A stretch of 60,824 bases of DNA from Moniliophthora roreri (taxonomy: Eukaryota; Basidiomycota; Agaricomycetes; Agaricales; Marasmiaceae). The stretch covers positions 1-60,824 of the forward strand of contig LATX02000029.1 of the NCBI GenBank assembly GCA_001466705.2. Direction: 5' to 3'. The position numbers and the translations under genes were made by a program. The notes beneath the pieces are model-generated. The model saw nothing but the letters and a program-made list of their open reading frames with translations, had not been told where the DNA came from and did no database searches. Shown here piece by piece: positions 10,772-22,005 of this stretch. Numbering within the stretch: the stretch's first letter is position 1; the number at the start of each line of letters is the position of its first letter.

Positions 10772-10968
10772 CTGTGCAAAAGATATCGTCATCAGTTAAT
10801 GGTATCAAAACNGGACGCCGGGAGAAGCATGACAAGATCGACGTTCCTCCAGATAACACCTTCAGTCACAGTCAGGTTCTGATCGAATCCTTCGCAAGTT
10901 ACTTTCCTCCTTCTATTGCTACTGTATGATTTGACAAGATTTTGGCTAATGTATTGTCGGGAACGTAA

Positions 10969-11061
10969 GAGCCTGTTCACATAAGGCGCGAGAATTTTTG
11001 ATTCCCGCTTTTCGCATTTTGTCAGAAGTTCTTCGCATCTTATGTCAATGTGAGCAGGCTC
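10969..11061. mobile_element. 93-bp MITE, PIF/Harbinger-like
   Basis: The ends GAGCCTGTTCACAT and, reverse-complemented, GAGCCTGCTCACAT are inverted repeats with one mismatch. TAA lies directly outside each end (10966-10968 and 11062-11064). A 3-bp TWA duplication is characteristic of PIF/Harbinger elements. The element has no coding capacity. Confidence 0.75.
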
Positions 11062-11064
11062 TAA

Positions 11065-12850
11065 AGGCACGGGGTATCTCAGCAGACCTCAGAAACGAGG
11101 GTTCTCAAGGGAACAAGCAGCTTCGAGGGAGGTCTCAGATGACCCAGTGACTTTAGAAAGAGAATGCTCAGCACAATGTGAATAATTGTTGTTATCAGTG
11201 ATCAATCGATCAATTCTAGGAAGATCTCGACGAACATACGAATCGCAATCCTAGCAAAACAGCTCTTAAGTCCGAAGTCCGGTCTCAAGTCCGCTCTTTA
11301 CCGCCGTTATTTGAACTGGTAAGTGTCCCCCCTTCCCTAGTCTGACCTGCAGGTTAGATACACCGCTCAGATCATAGATGATCTATAACACTATTGAAAT
11401 TTCATGAAATTTTTGCTGGTACCTAAGAGAAAGTCCAAGCCACGTAGAACTTTTCATCTTGTGTGCAAGCCCCAATCATACAGCGAGTAATTCTAATTGA
11501 GATGATTTAGAAGTAAGTGGTCAGAGCTCGAGTAAGCCGGTCAGTGACAAAGCTATGTCTTAACTTTAAACCAAGATACATGCCTGGGGCCAGGGATCCT
11601 GACAAAAAAAAAACAATTAGCTCTGTCTCTCTGGAAGAGCATCCGTCTGATAAGAGCTAATTTCAGAAGAGCTGCAACTTGTTACAACATATCCAGGCAT
11701 GTGAAATTTGAAGAATAGTGTGAGAAGAGTTGAAAGGCAACGAGAGGTAAGGATGAGGAACATACTAGATGCAAAGAACCTTTGATATGCTTGGACTAAT
11801 TCCCCTGCTTCTCATTTGGACCCCAGATCCATCATCTCTCTATCAATTTGCTATCAGCCAGATTCAGTAGCAAACCTCATCATAGCTTGACATTCTGTTG
11901 CAGAAAATCCTTTTTCCCTGGACTGCCAATAGGCTTTGGAGTTAAGTGAAATGTATTGGATTTGCTGTCAAAGAAGACCCAGCAGAGGGATAGCATCAGG
12001 TTTCAGTGGCTTTTCCTTGCACACACTTGAATGAATAACTTTCAGTCCGAACAACCTGGCGAAAGGCAGAGGACAGCCAAGAGCTGTGTTGCGATTAGGG
12101 CTCTGGATTCAAGTCAGACTCGAGTCTATCTGCTCAGATTGTCATATTTATCAAGAGCAAAATCTGCCATCCATGGATTGCAATTGGACGAGTTTGGGAT
12201 GAAATGAAGAAATCACCTTTTATCTGTTTATCTGTGAAAGAAAGGTATAATGAGACTACCATATTCCAGGCTGCAAAAAGCCAACCAAATTTGAAGGTGA
12301 CAAATGGCACTTTGTGGTTCGGATGTCCCTAGTTGTGGTGTCTACTCTTTGAATCTTTAGGATCTCCTGGAAGGCTGAACTCATACATGTTGGCAGTCTA
12401 CACTGACCCACTTGAACTAGTGGGTGCTACTACCAGTGTTTGTGGTTGGGGATCGGTTCCCACAGCAAAAGTTTGCCTCTGATCATTTTTCAGATGTTCT
12501 ACCAAGCTGTGGACACTCTGCTAGGACCTTGAGAAGCCCTCAAAAACCGATATGATGTTTCAGTATGCTTTTTTGAGACATTGGAGAGACAAAACTCACC
12601 TCAGATGTCTTGACTTTGCTCTTGAACACAACTTGAACATATCGTTGAGGCTGCAATCCGGTTGAATAACCTGAGTCTGATCTGTTATAATAGGAGCCCT
12701 AGTGATGGTCTCAAAGTTGTTGTCCTGAATCCCACATGCTGTCATATTTCTCTGGCTTGATACCCAGGTGAGGACCATGAGGTGTTCCTTGCACTCTCAA
12801 CACGTGGAAGAAGGCCACTGACATGGTCGGTCTGCAAGAGTATGCTTGAT
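11065..12850. other. Non-genic stretch, decayed
   Basis: No ORF with coding character or recognisable domain on either strand. A repetitive GGCTCAGGC/GCCTGAGCC-rich segment follows at about 12850-12968; it ends in TAGTGTTGC on the minus strand and may be a hAT end, but I found no partner end. Confidence 0.4.
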
Positions 12851-12969
12851 GAGGTAACGTTAGAGCCAGGCCTTGAGCCCTACTCAAGCCCTACAGAGGG
12901 CCCAGCTTGGCTCAGGCTCAACTAGCACTGGCTCAGGCTGGCCCATGGCTCTGGGCCTGAGCCTGTGCA

Positions 12970-13249
12970 ACACTACCAGTGCTTCAACAGTCAGATGTGG
13001 GGCGTCCATGACACAGAGATCTTCTGTCCTGCAAAGTCAAAGACGTACCACATTATCAAGGATACAAAGAAAGGCCCACATTTTGAACTGTGTGGTCGCA
13101 GCACATTTACTGCACATGTCTCTGAGAAGCAGAACCATTCACAACATCCAATGACCATGAGGTCAAAAGGTGATATCAATGCAGAACTCGTTCCACTTTC
13201 TGAAGACAAGTTCTTCAAAGCAGCTTGGCAAGATATTTTATGAAACAAA
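12970..13249 (+). pseudogene. FunK1 kinase fragment
   Basis: The frame CFNSQMWGVHDTEIFCPAKS followed by HIIKDTKKGPHFELCGRSTF and FFKAAWQDI is clearly homologous to the middle of the FunK1 gene at 47539-50423 (there FNSRMWGVRDTKIFCPAESK, ...TKKGPRFELCGRRPF, FFKAAWPEI). A stop codon follows QDI, and the homology ends within a few codons where repeat R copy 2 begins. About 85 codons of a roughly 870-codon gene remain. It is a relic truncated on both sides. Confidence 0.8.
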
Positions 13250-13256
13250 GAACTGG

Positions 13257-15009
13257 TAATTTGTCTAAGATAAGACTAGTGGAAAACTACCCAAAAAGAT
13301 AACCTCCAAAAGTCTAACTCAGTTTGTTGTGCAAGTGTGGATCGACGTGATCAGAGTTACCACACTTAGAATGCCAACAAAACTCTTAGCTAGATTGATT
13401 CTCTCTTATTGAAGTGTTCTCCTTCAAAGTGTTCACCTCCAGAGGAGTATATATGGTTTTAAAATGGTTTATATCACAAACACACACACAAAACACAAAG
13501 AACATGGTGCACAAAGCACAAACACAAGAGCTACAGTCCCGTACAAAGACTTGATAGCCAATATAGTCTGACCCTACGGAGTTCAAGACTTCTTCAAGAT
13601 AACTACAGCACACAGTGTACTGGAAAAGGTCCTAGACCAATTTCTACAAAGAGTTCAGTGCAGGCACACCCCTTGCTAAGACTCTAAGTGTGTCACAACC
13701 TGATACACACACAGGCCACACTCCAAGTGCCCAAGGCTCCTTCTTGGTGTAAAGTTTCTCTTAGAAAAGTGCTATAATGCACTCAAGATGTTACTCTTAT
13801 CTCTTATGATGCAAGTTTGTTATCAGATTTCTATCTCTCTGGAGTCACTCAGGACCAATCTCCAGGGCCTGTAGTGAGGAAGCAAAACTGGAATGGCACA
13901 CAAAGTTATACACCAAACAAACTTATCATGTATTCACAATCAGAGGGGGCAGAGTTACTTGAGTATGTACACATATCTAGCTGTTCTTATATACGGTCCA
14001 AGGAATATATCTACAGAAAATTATAAATAATGTCTGATAATTCAAGAAATGATAAAGGAGTGTCTGAGATACTAAAAGAGGGAATACTCAGATGTCACGG
14101 AGTCTGGCCACTAGGGTATCTGACCATATCCATGTGGGTATCTACATTTCCAGGCGTTCTAGATTCTATAATTTGTATTTTCTCTTTTTCTAAGTTGGGT
14201 ATCTATGAACAGATAACTGTATCTGTCCCATCTCTTGACAGCATTTCCCTTTCTAGTATCCACCCATCAGCAGAGGCCTAGATGCCAAGGTTTCCAAGTT
14301 CAGAACATGCTGTTACTGTTCCTATCTCCTTTGACAATGCATGCTCGGTCTTATTTAGGACTTCTTGCACATTAGATATTCTTCATATGTCTCGTTGTAT
14401 CTGTCTGTAGGTAGTGGATGTCCTTCGGAAGTGATTTCTGTCTTTCCGAGCAGTCTTTGTACCTAGTTTGTTTATCTTGTGTTGTTTAGCCACTGGTGCA
14501 CTCTTTATTAAGAGATCGCCTGCTTCGACTCTGATCCGTATATTGACTTTGGAGGAGGATCATTCTATGATCTTTCCTGTTCTAAGTTGTCTTTCTGTTT
14601 TGATGTCTCCTCTAAGTACCTCTGTACTTGTTTGACTGCAGCTTGCACTTTGCAGATGTCATAGAAAAGTAAAGTAGAAGTTAAAATCCCATTGATAGCA
14701 CTTTGAGAGCTTGGTTAACTAGCCAATGCATTCATTGGGCCATAGTTAGATCCCCTACAGGTTTCGGGAGTGATCCGCTTTGGATCTGATACATAGATAG
14801 GTTAGAAAGTACAGCTTAGACACCTCTGTATAGCGTATCATATAGCTCTTTGTACTTTCTAAGGTACCACAGCTTCTCTAAGGCAATGACTAGCAGACTG
14901 GGCTCACTCTAGTCCTTATTACCCATTATCTCATATCATATTAAAGTGTTCCAATTCAGAAATAGTGTAAAATGAATAAAAGTGGGTCTTTTCTAGGTTC
15001 GACATATTA
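13257..15009 (-). repeat. Repeat R, copy 2, full length (1753 bp)
   Basis: This is the reverse complement of the R copies at 1084 and 18153. On the plus strand it runs from TAATTTGTCTAAG to TTCGACATATTA. It separates the FunK1 fragment from a copia relic. The flanks (CTGG left, TTAG right) do not match, so this copy has been rearranged or the flank belongs to the element next to it. Short ORFs inside are not conserved between copies. Confidence 0.7.
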
Positions 15010-16691
15010 TTAGGCATAGGAATCATTGTTGGATCATTCAGAGTTTTGGGAATCTGAGCCTGGATTTTGGCTTCCATGAATCGTGACCATCTCCTTTGGG
15101 CACAACCATGTTCAGATTTTGTATGTGGTTTGTTCTCAAATCTATTAATAGGATTATGAGAAGGTGTTGACTCTGAAGTTTCGGTAGGAATTACATCTCA
15201 TACCTGGTTAGGGTACTTATGTTTGATGAGATGTTTTCCAGAAGGGAGGTTACCAAAAATATTTTCAAATGATTCTGACGGAAAGACATCCCCAATGTGA
15301 ACTTCCTCATTTGTGGTTAGAGGAGTTTCCTGAGGAATATCGTCCATCTTCTTAATTGAAAAAATCTTGTCGAGCTGAATACCTCCATAGAGAAACATGT
15401 ATGCACTTTCATTGATTGGGAGGTGTACAATTACAGCTTTTCCAAGAATTTTTTGTTTAGCAAAGGAATGGGAATGCATCTTGTAGCACATTTCGCAAAC
15501 ATACCAATTTTTGCAAGTTCATCCAGTGATCAAAATACTATAAATGGTTTTCTCTGGACTAGTGCAGAAATGATTGACACATTTAGATGGAACTTTACCA
15601 TCATCGGAAGATTTAGTTTCCTCTTTAGAAGGTAGAGGTTCTTCCTTTTGAGGTAATTCTTTGATCTCAGCCATCATGACTGAGATTGCTCCATTAGGCT
15701 TTTTCCCTTTTCCTTTCTTGTTCAACTTCTTCTTGTTATTCTTCTTCCCATCAGATTTATTTTGTTGGGGTTGTGCAGGCTGTTTGCCTTTGTTTCCTTG
15801 GTTCCCAGTATTCTGGTTTTGATTATTACCAGAATTTTGATTGGGGTTGCATGGTTTGAACTTCTTTTGTCCATTCCAATTTGGGCTCTTTCTGGTGTAC
15901 CTCTGAACACCAGAGATCTGAGTGACATAAGCAGCAACTCCATCCATGTGTCATCTATTGTATTCCTGTTTGATGAAGGGAAGGATATTGTCAAAGGTAA
16001 GATCCTTTCCTTTATTGGAGACAAACATCTGGGTCTTAACTCCTTCATATGACTTTGGAAGAGAGTTAAGGAGAAACATAGCCTGGAAATTAGACAGAAC
16101 AGGGAAGTTGTTCTCAGTCAATTTCACAACACATTGTCTGATGAGATTGGTGCTATGATTAGGGTTTTGACCTTCAGCAGTTCGTGCCATAACGAGACCT
16201 TGGAAGTAAGTGAATATTTCCAGAAGACTAGGTATGTTATATTCAGCTTTCAAGGCATTCTATGTTTCTTTAGCAGTAGTCTTGATGATCCACTGCAAAG
16301 TAGGACTCAATTTAAGCTGAAAAAGGCCAAGAGCTTGGGCATTGGAAGTTTTCCATTCTTTGACGAGTTCCAGATCAGAGGGTATGGCAGTATTTCCAGT
16401 GCCGACAGTCTGAGGCATTGAATTGGTAAGGGCATAAGCTGCTTTAGCCAAATTGAGATATGCCAAGACCTTACGCTTCCATTCTCTGAAGTTGTCACCA
16501 TTAAAGATTGGAATAATTGATAATCCCGATGTATTGCCAATAGAAGAATCATATATGGAAACCAGTTCAAGGATTTCCAGGGGATGATAACTATAAATAG
16601 GGATGCCAATACCATTTTCAGAATTGCAGATCTGAACTGTGTTATCAGCAAGGGAGACTTGGGGAATAGGTCATTGATTGGAGTTAGACAT
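15010..16691 (-). pseudogene. Ty1/copia gag and partial pol relic
   Basis: From ATG at 16691 the minus strand encodes a copia-type Gag: IIPIFNGDNFREWKRKVLAY, an FQ-L-SPTLQW core, then VMARTAEGQ, FLLNSLPKSYEGVKTQMF and an Asn/Gln/Lys-rich basic tail (about 15700-15900). At least three in-frame stops interrupt it, including one at codon 7. Beyond it a short stretch (15198-15491) and a tail containing RRWSRFMEAKIQAQ look like the end of the polyprotein, so protease, integrase, RT and RNase H are mostly deleted. On the upstream side, at about 17060-17085, lies a motif (CTGGGTTCTGGCACC on the minus strand) that could be the primer-binding site. Inactive. Confidence 0.7.
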
Positions 16692-17111
16692 TGTTATTGA
16701 TAAAAGGCTATAGGAAAGGAGAGTGTAAGTGTTGGTTTGTCTTTTAGGTAAATGGAGCCTTTATCAACAAGAATGCTAATAAATCCTCATATGTTTGGTC
16801 AACAGTATTTCCTTCATGTCATCTGGTCTCATCACCCAGACTGATGTAGCTGTAAATGGTATATACAAAATCTGATTGCATTAGAAAGTCTAAATAAGGT
16901 TTGATTTCAAGGATCCTGATCCGCCAGATCCATCAAATCCTTAAGAAGATGTTTAAGGGACTTATAGGCAATCAGAGGGACTATTTATGAAAAAGATATG
17001 TAATGTATGTAAACGACCCCTTCCATAGATGAAGGCTTTAGCACAAGGTCGTTCTATCTAGGTGCCAGAACCCAGTTGTAAGACCCTCCAGCTCACTAGG
17101 ATGACTACCAG

Positions 17112-17910
17112 TAATATGTCGAACCTAGAAAAGACCCACTTTTATTCATTTTACACTACTTTTGAATTGGAAGACTTTAATATAACATGAGATAACAGGT
17201 AATAAGGACTAGAGTGAGCCCAGTCTGCTAGTCATTGCCTTAGAGAAGCTATGGAACCTTGGAAAGTACAAAGAGCTATATGACACACTATACAGAGGTG
17301 TCGAAGCTGTACTTTCTGACTTATCTATGTATCAGATCCAAAACGGATCACTCCCAAAACCTGTAGGGAATCTAACTATGGCCCAATGAACGCATTGGCT
17401 AGTTAACCAAGCTCTCAAAGTGCTATCAATGGGATTTTAACTTCTATTTTACTTTTCTATGATATCTGCAAAGTGCAAGCTGCAGTCAAACAGTACAGAG
17501 GTACTTAGAGGAGACATCAAAACAGAACGACGACTTAGAACAGGCACGATCACAGAACGATCATCCACTGAAGTCAATATATGGATCAAAGTCAAAACAG
17601 GCGATCTCTTAATAAAGAGTGCACCAGTGGCTAAACAATACAAGATAGACTAACTAGGTACAAAGTCATCTCGGAAAGAAGGAAATCACTTCTGAAGGAC
17701 ATCCACTGCCTACAGACAGAAGCAGAAGAATATCTAACGCATGAGAAGTCCTAAATAAGACTGAGCGTGCATTGTCAAAGGAGATAGGAACAGTAACAGC
17801 ATGTTCTGAACTTGGAAATCTTGGCATCTAGGCCTCTGCTGATGTGTGGATACTAGAAAGGGAAATGCTGTAAAGAGACGGGACAGATACAGCCATCCTC
17901 TCGTAGATAC
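17112..17910 (+). repeat. Repeat R, copy 3, 3' end cut at N17911
   Basis: Nearly identical to 18153-18951. It is preceded by CCAG at 17108-17111. The same CCAG follows R copy 4 at 19894-19897. This suggests copies 3 and 4 are two assembled versions of one insertion with a 4-bp target duplication, with 17911-18152 wrongly inserted between them. Confidence 0.65.
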
Positions 17911-17911
17911 N

Positions 17912-18152
17912 ACCTCCCTTCTGGAAAACATCTCATCAAACATAAGTACCCTAACCAGGTATGAGATGTAATTCCTACCGAAACTTCAGAGTCAACACCT
18001 TCTCATAATCCTATTAATAGATTTGAGAACAAACCACATACAAAATCTGAACATGGTTGTGCCCAAAGGAGATGGTCACGATTCATGGAAGCCAAAATCC
18101 AGGCTCAGATTCCCAAAACTCTGAATGATCCAACAATGATTCCTATGCCTAA
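17912..18152 (+). repeat. Inverted copy of the copia 3' tail
   Basis: This is the reverse complement of about 15010-15250 (the end of the copia relic next to R copy 2) and leads into R copy 4 exactly as the original leads into R copy 2. The unit 17912-19893 is therefore an inverted duplicate of 13257-15250, joined at N17911. Confidence 0.7.
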
Positions 18153-19893
18153 TAATATGTCGAACCTAGAAAAGACCCACTTTTATTCATTTTACACTAT
18201 TTCTGAATTGGAACACTTTAATATGATATGAGATAATGGGTAATAAGGACTAGAGTGAGCCCAGTCTGCTAGTCATTGCCTTAGAGAAGCTATGGAACCT
18301 TGGAAAGTACAAAGAGCTATATGACACACTATACAGAGGTGTCGAAGCTGTACTTTCTGACTTATCTATGTATCAGATCCAAAACGGATCACTCCCAAAA
18401 CCTGTAGGGAATCTAACTATGGCCCAATGAACGCATTGGCTAGTTAACCAAGCTCTCAAAGTGCTATCAATGGGATTTTAACTTCTATTTTACTTTTCTA
18501 TGATATCTGCAAAGTGCAAGCTGCAGTCAAACAGTACAGAGGTACTTAGAGGAGACATCAAAACAGAACGACGACTTAGAACAGGCACGATCACAGAACG
18601 ATCATCCACTGAAGTCAATATATGGATCAAAGTCAAAACAGGCGATCTCTTAATAAAGAGTGCACCAGTGGCTAAACAATACAAGATAGACTAACTAGGT
18701 ACAAAGTCATCTCGGAAAGAAGGAAATCACTTCTGAAGGACATCCACTGCCTACAGACAGAAGCAGAAGAATATCTAACGCATGAGAAGTCCTAAATAAG
18801 ACTGAGCGTGCATTGTCAAAGGAGATAGGAACAGTAACAGCATGTTCTGAACTTGGAAATCTTGGCATCTAGGCCTCTGCTGATGTGTGGATACTAGAAA
18901 GGGAAATGCTGTAAAGAGACGGGACAGATACAGCCATCCTCTCGTAGATACCTGATATAGAAAAGAGAAAATACAAATTATAGAGTCCAGAACACCTGGA
19001 GAAATAGATACCCATGCGGAGATGGTCAGATACCCTAGTGGCCAGACTCTGTGACATCCAAAAATTCCCTCTTTTAGTATTTCAGTCACTCCTTTATCAT
19101 TTCCTGAATTATCGGACATTATTTATATTTTTCTGTAGATATGTTCCTTGGACAGTATATAAGGACAGCTAGATATTCGTGTATACTCAAGTAACTCTGC
19201 CCCCTCTGATTGTGAATACATGACGAGTTTGTTTGGTGTATAAATTTGTGTGCCATTCCAGTTTTGCTTCCTCACTTCAGGCCCTGGAGATTGGTCCTGA
19301 GTGACTCCAGAGAGATAGAAATCTGATAACGAACTTATGTTGTAAGAGATAAGAGCAACATCTTGAGTGTGTTATAGCACTTTTCTAAGAGAAAACTTTA
19401 CACCAAGAAGGAGCCTTGGGCACTTGGAGTGTGGCCTGTGTGTGTATCAGGTTGTGACACACTTAGAGTCTTAGCAAGGGGTGTGCCTGCACTGAACTCT
19501 TTGTAGAAATTGGTCTAGGACCTTTTCCAGTACACTGTGTGCTGTAGTTATCTTGAAGAAGTCTTGAACTCTGTAGGGTCAGACTATATCAGCTATTGAG
19601 TCTTTGTACAAGACTGTAGCTCTTGTGTTTGTGCTTTGTGCACTGTGTTCTTTGTGTTTTGTGTGTGTTTGTGATATAAACCATTTTAAAACCATATATA
19701 TACTCCTCTGGAGGTGAACACTTTGAAGTAGAACACTTCAATAAGAGAGAATCAACCTAGCTAAGAGTTTTGTTGGCATTCTAAGTGCGGTAACTCTGAT
19801 CACATTGATCCCCACTTGCACAACAAACCGAGTTAGACTTTTGGAGGCTATCTTTTTGGGTAGTTTTCCACTAGTCTTATCTTAGACAAATTA
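18153..19893 (+). repeat. Repeat R, copy 4, full length (1741 bp)
   Basis: It starts TAATATGTCGAACC and ends CTTAGACAAATTA, followed by CCAG (19894-19897). A TATA-like TATATAAGG lies near 19155. It has no conserved ORF. The ends, the 4-bp duplications at R1 and R3/R4 and the promoter-like element leave two readings: an unusual solo LTR, or a non-autonomous DNA element with 9-bp imperfect inverted repeats. Confidence 0.65.
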
Positions 19894-20079
19894 CCAGTTT
19901 ATTGCTGAATGAGCTAACCCATATTCCAGTTAAGAAAATAAGGCCAACAGTTGGTTCTGCCTAATATCCAGGTAATTCCAAATATAGGAGAATGAATTTT
20001 GTATATATGTTAGAAGCCACTTTACTGGGCTTAAAGTCTACAAAGAAGGAAAAAGAAACTTGACCATCCTTCTAGCAAA

Positions 20080-20266
20080 TCAAAGACCATCTAGAACCTG
20101 TGATTGTGGTCTATTGCCAGTTAAGGCGTCAACTACACAGGTACCTCTTGCAAGATCTCGGGTTACGAGTGCTTGACAAGAGTAATGGTCCCATTCAACA
20201 TTGACCAATGAGAATGAGGGTCCATTAACACAGTTGTCGATGTGGGGCCCATAACCTGTTGAGAGG
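20080..20266 (-). pseudogene. Possible coding remnant interrupted by a TIR element
   Basis: The minus strand holds an open tail of about 60 residues (GPHIDNCVNGPSFSLVNV, CQALVTRDLARGTC) ending in a stop at 20080, directly abutting the inverted-repeat element at 20267. It has the Cys spacing of a secreted protein, but I do not recognise it. The same remnant recurs at 22774-22960 in the duplicate. Confidence 0.25.
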
Positions 20267-21192
20267 CACCTGCAAAAAGTACATAGCATTATAATAGAGT
20301 TATAACCCTCATAATGCATTATGAGTTCCATAACCATTAGTAACCCTGTTATATGCCAAGTCAGATATGGTAACCTAGTTATAATGTAGTTGTAACATAC
20401 TATAATAATTACAAGTCCCATAATAATTATAATAAGTTGCAATGCCATTACAACCTAAAGACAATGTTACAACTACATTACAACCCTACTGGACAGTAAA
20501 TAGGTACCAAATCCTTATCAGAATCACTATTAAAATGTATTGAAGTGTATTTAGCCATTATAATGTATTTTGACTATTCAGATCAGAGACAAAAAGAAAT
20601 AAAAATCCATTTATTGCAACCTCTGAGTTGAGCCACAACCTTATAGTAGATTAGTCAGCAGCCTGGTAGCTGCTGGGTGTTCAGAACCACTGTACCACTG
20701 TGCCACATAACTATAAACACACACAGTGCATTATACCCTTTTACTAAAAGACCTATCTCCAAAACATTTTATTCTACCCACAACCAGCTTATCATTTATT
20801 GATTAAAAATCAGTTTCATTATAAACATAAATAGGTGTATCTAATAATAAAGCCTTGTTACATTGTCATGTTGCATGGGTTTTTATATGCTGTTGCACTA
20901 AGAACTTTACTTATATTTGAAATTGTGTTATAATGTGCATGTACTGGGGTTTTAACTTGTTGTAATGACTCTATGTGGGTTGTAATGTGGTTGTAATGTG
21001 GCTATAATGTCAAATAATCCTTCCAGACAGTTGTAATGTAGTTGTAATGGGGTTGTAAGGCAGTTAAAATATTTCAATATATTGCAACTAGGCTACAATA
21101 CACTTCAAATCTAGCTGGATTTATTATCATATGTTGTAACCTTTATAATCCTGTTGTAAGGATATTATAATGTAATGTACTTTTTGCAGGTG
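20267..21192. mobile_element. 926-bp inverted-repeat element with TTGTAAT subrepeats
   Basis: The left end CACCTGCAAAAAGTACAT is matched by its reverse complement at the right end (about 21175-21192), and the homology continues as ATTATAAT further in. The interior is full of TTGTAAT / ATTACAA motifs in both orientations and has no ORF. GG lies outside both ends, which could be a 2-bp duplication. CACC ends with a 2-3 bp duplication would suit a CACTA/EnSpm-like non-autonomous element, but the superfamily is uncertain. Confidence 0.6.
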
Positions 21193-21730
21193 GGAAACAG
21201 AGATGTAAAGTGCAGTGGAATGTGCTCAACTCACATTTGTACAAGAGCTTGCTAGAACCTTAAGGGTTATAGAGGTGCGATGTGCAGAGTAGTCAATGTA
21301 AATTGAACTAAAGAATGTAGCTACATACATGCTTGCTTTTATACTACTCTAAAAGATAAGTTCTGTAGATAAGCAGTGAAACCTAGTAAGCTATGGATAT
21401 AAGCTACTGAATACTTGTGAGACAAAGTATCCAAGAATAATGTGTCTTGGGGAGACACAATACAATCATCAGTAAGCAGAAGAAGCTATACATGTGTACT
21501 ACATGAGTTCTACTGTATTGTACATGAGGCTACAATACTCCTACTGGATGAGAGAGCACTCTTATGACTATAGTGCAAGCTCCAGAGAAGCTCAGGAATG
21601 TACTTTGTATGTTCCATAGTTGATCACAGACACAAGTAATACAATAACTAATCTACCTAGTTTAGTATAGTACAGGTACTGTGCTTCAACACTCCACATG
21701 AAAATTGCACATTGATCCCAGTCAAAGCTG
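21193..21730. other. Non-genic stretch
   Basis: No supported ORF. The sequence is repeated at 23797-24330 within the duplicate segment. Confidence 0.4.
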
Positions 21731-21794
21731 AGTCGTGAAAAGATAAGAGATAAGAGATAACGGCGATGTCGCCATTATGATATCACTGTTTCCT

Positions 21795-22002
21795 TCACAT
21801 GCAAGGTTCCTTTGCATTTTTTTGCGAAGGAACTTACCCTCAACTGCACCTCCTAACGCCTAACCCCGAGCCCCAAACCCCAAACTGACTCAGCGTGAGG
21901 TACAAGCTCCAACCGGTTGAGGGTAAGTTCCTTCGCATTTTTTTTGCAAAGGAACTTGCCCTCAACTGCACCTCCTAACGCTTAACCCCGAACCCTGAAC
22001 CC
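21795..22002. repeat. Hairpin pair with C-rich tails
   Basis: Two segments of the form TTCCTTYGCA-T7/8-GCRAAGGAACTT are each followed by CCCTCAACTGCACCTCCTAACG and CCTAACCCC-like tracts, at about 21808-21880 and 21930-22002. Each can fold into a hairpin through the T tract. The whole block recurs at about 24408-24606. Confidence 0.5.
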
Positions 22003-22005
22003 CTN

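Noticed and set aside
19730..19893. R as an ordinary copia LTR pair
   Set aside because: The copies flanking the gag relic are in inverted, not direct, orientation, and the 4-bp duplications lie outside TAAT ends rather than TG...CA ends.
21840..22004. CCTAACCCC / CCCTGAACCCC runs as interstitial telomere
   Set aside because: The units are irregular and embedded in hairpin repeats; there is no run of perfect CCCTAA copies.
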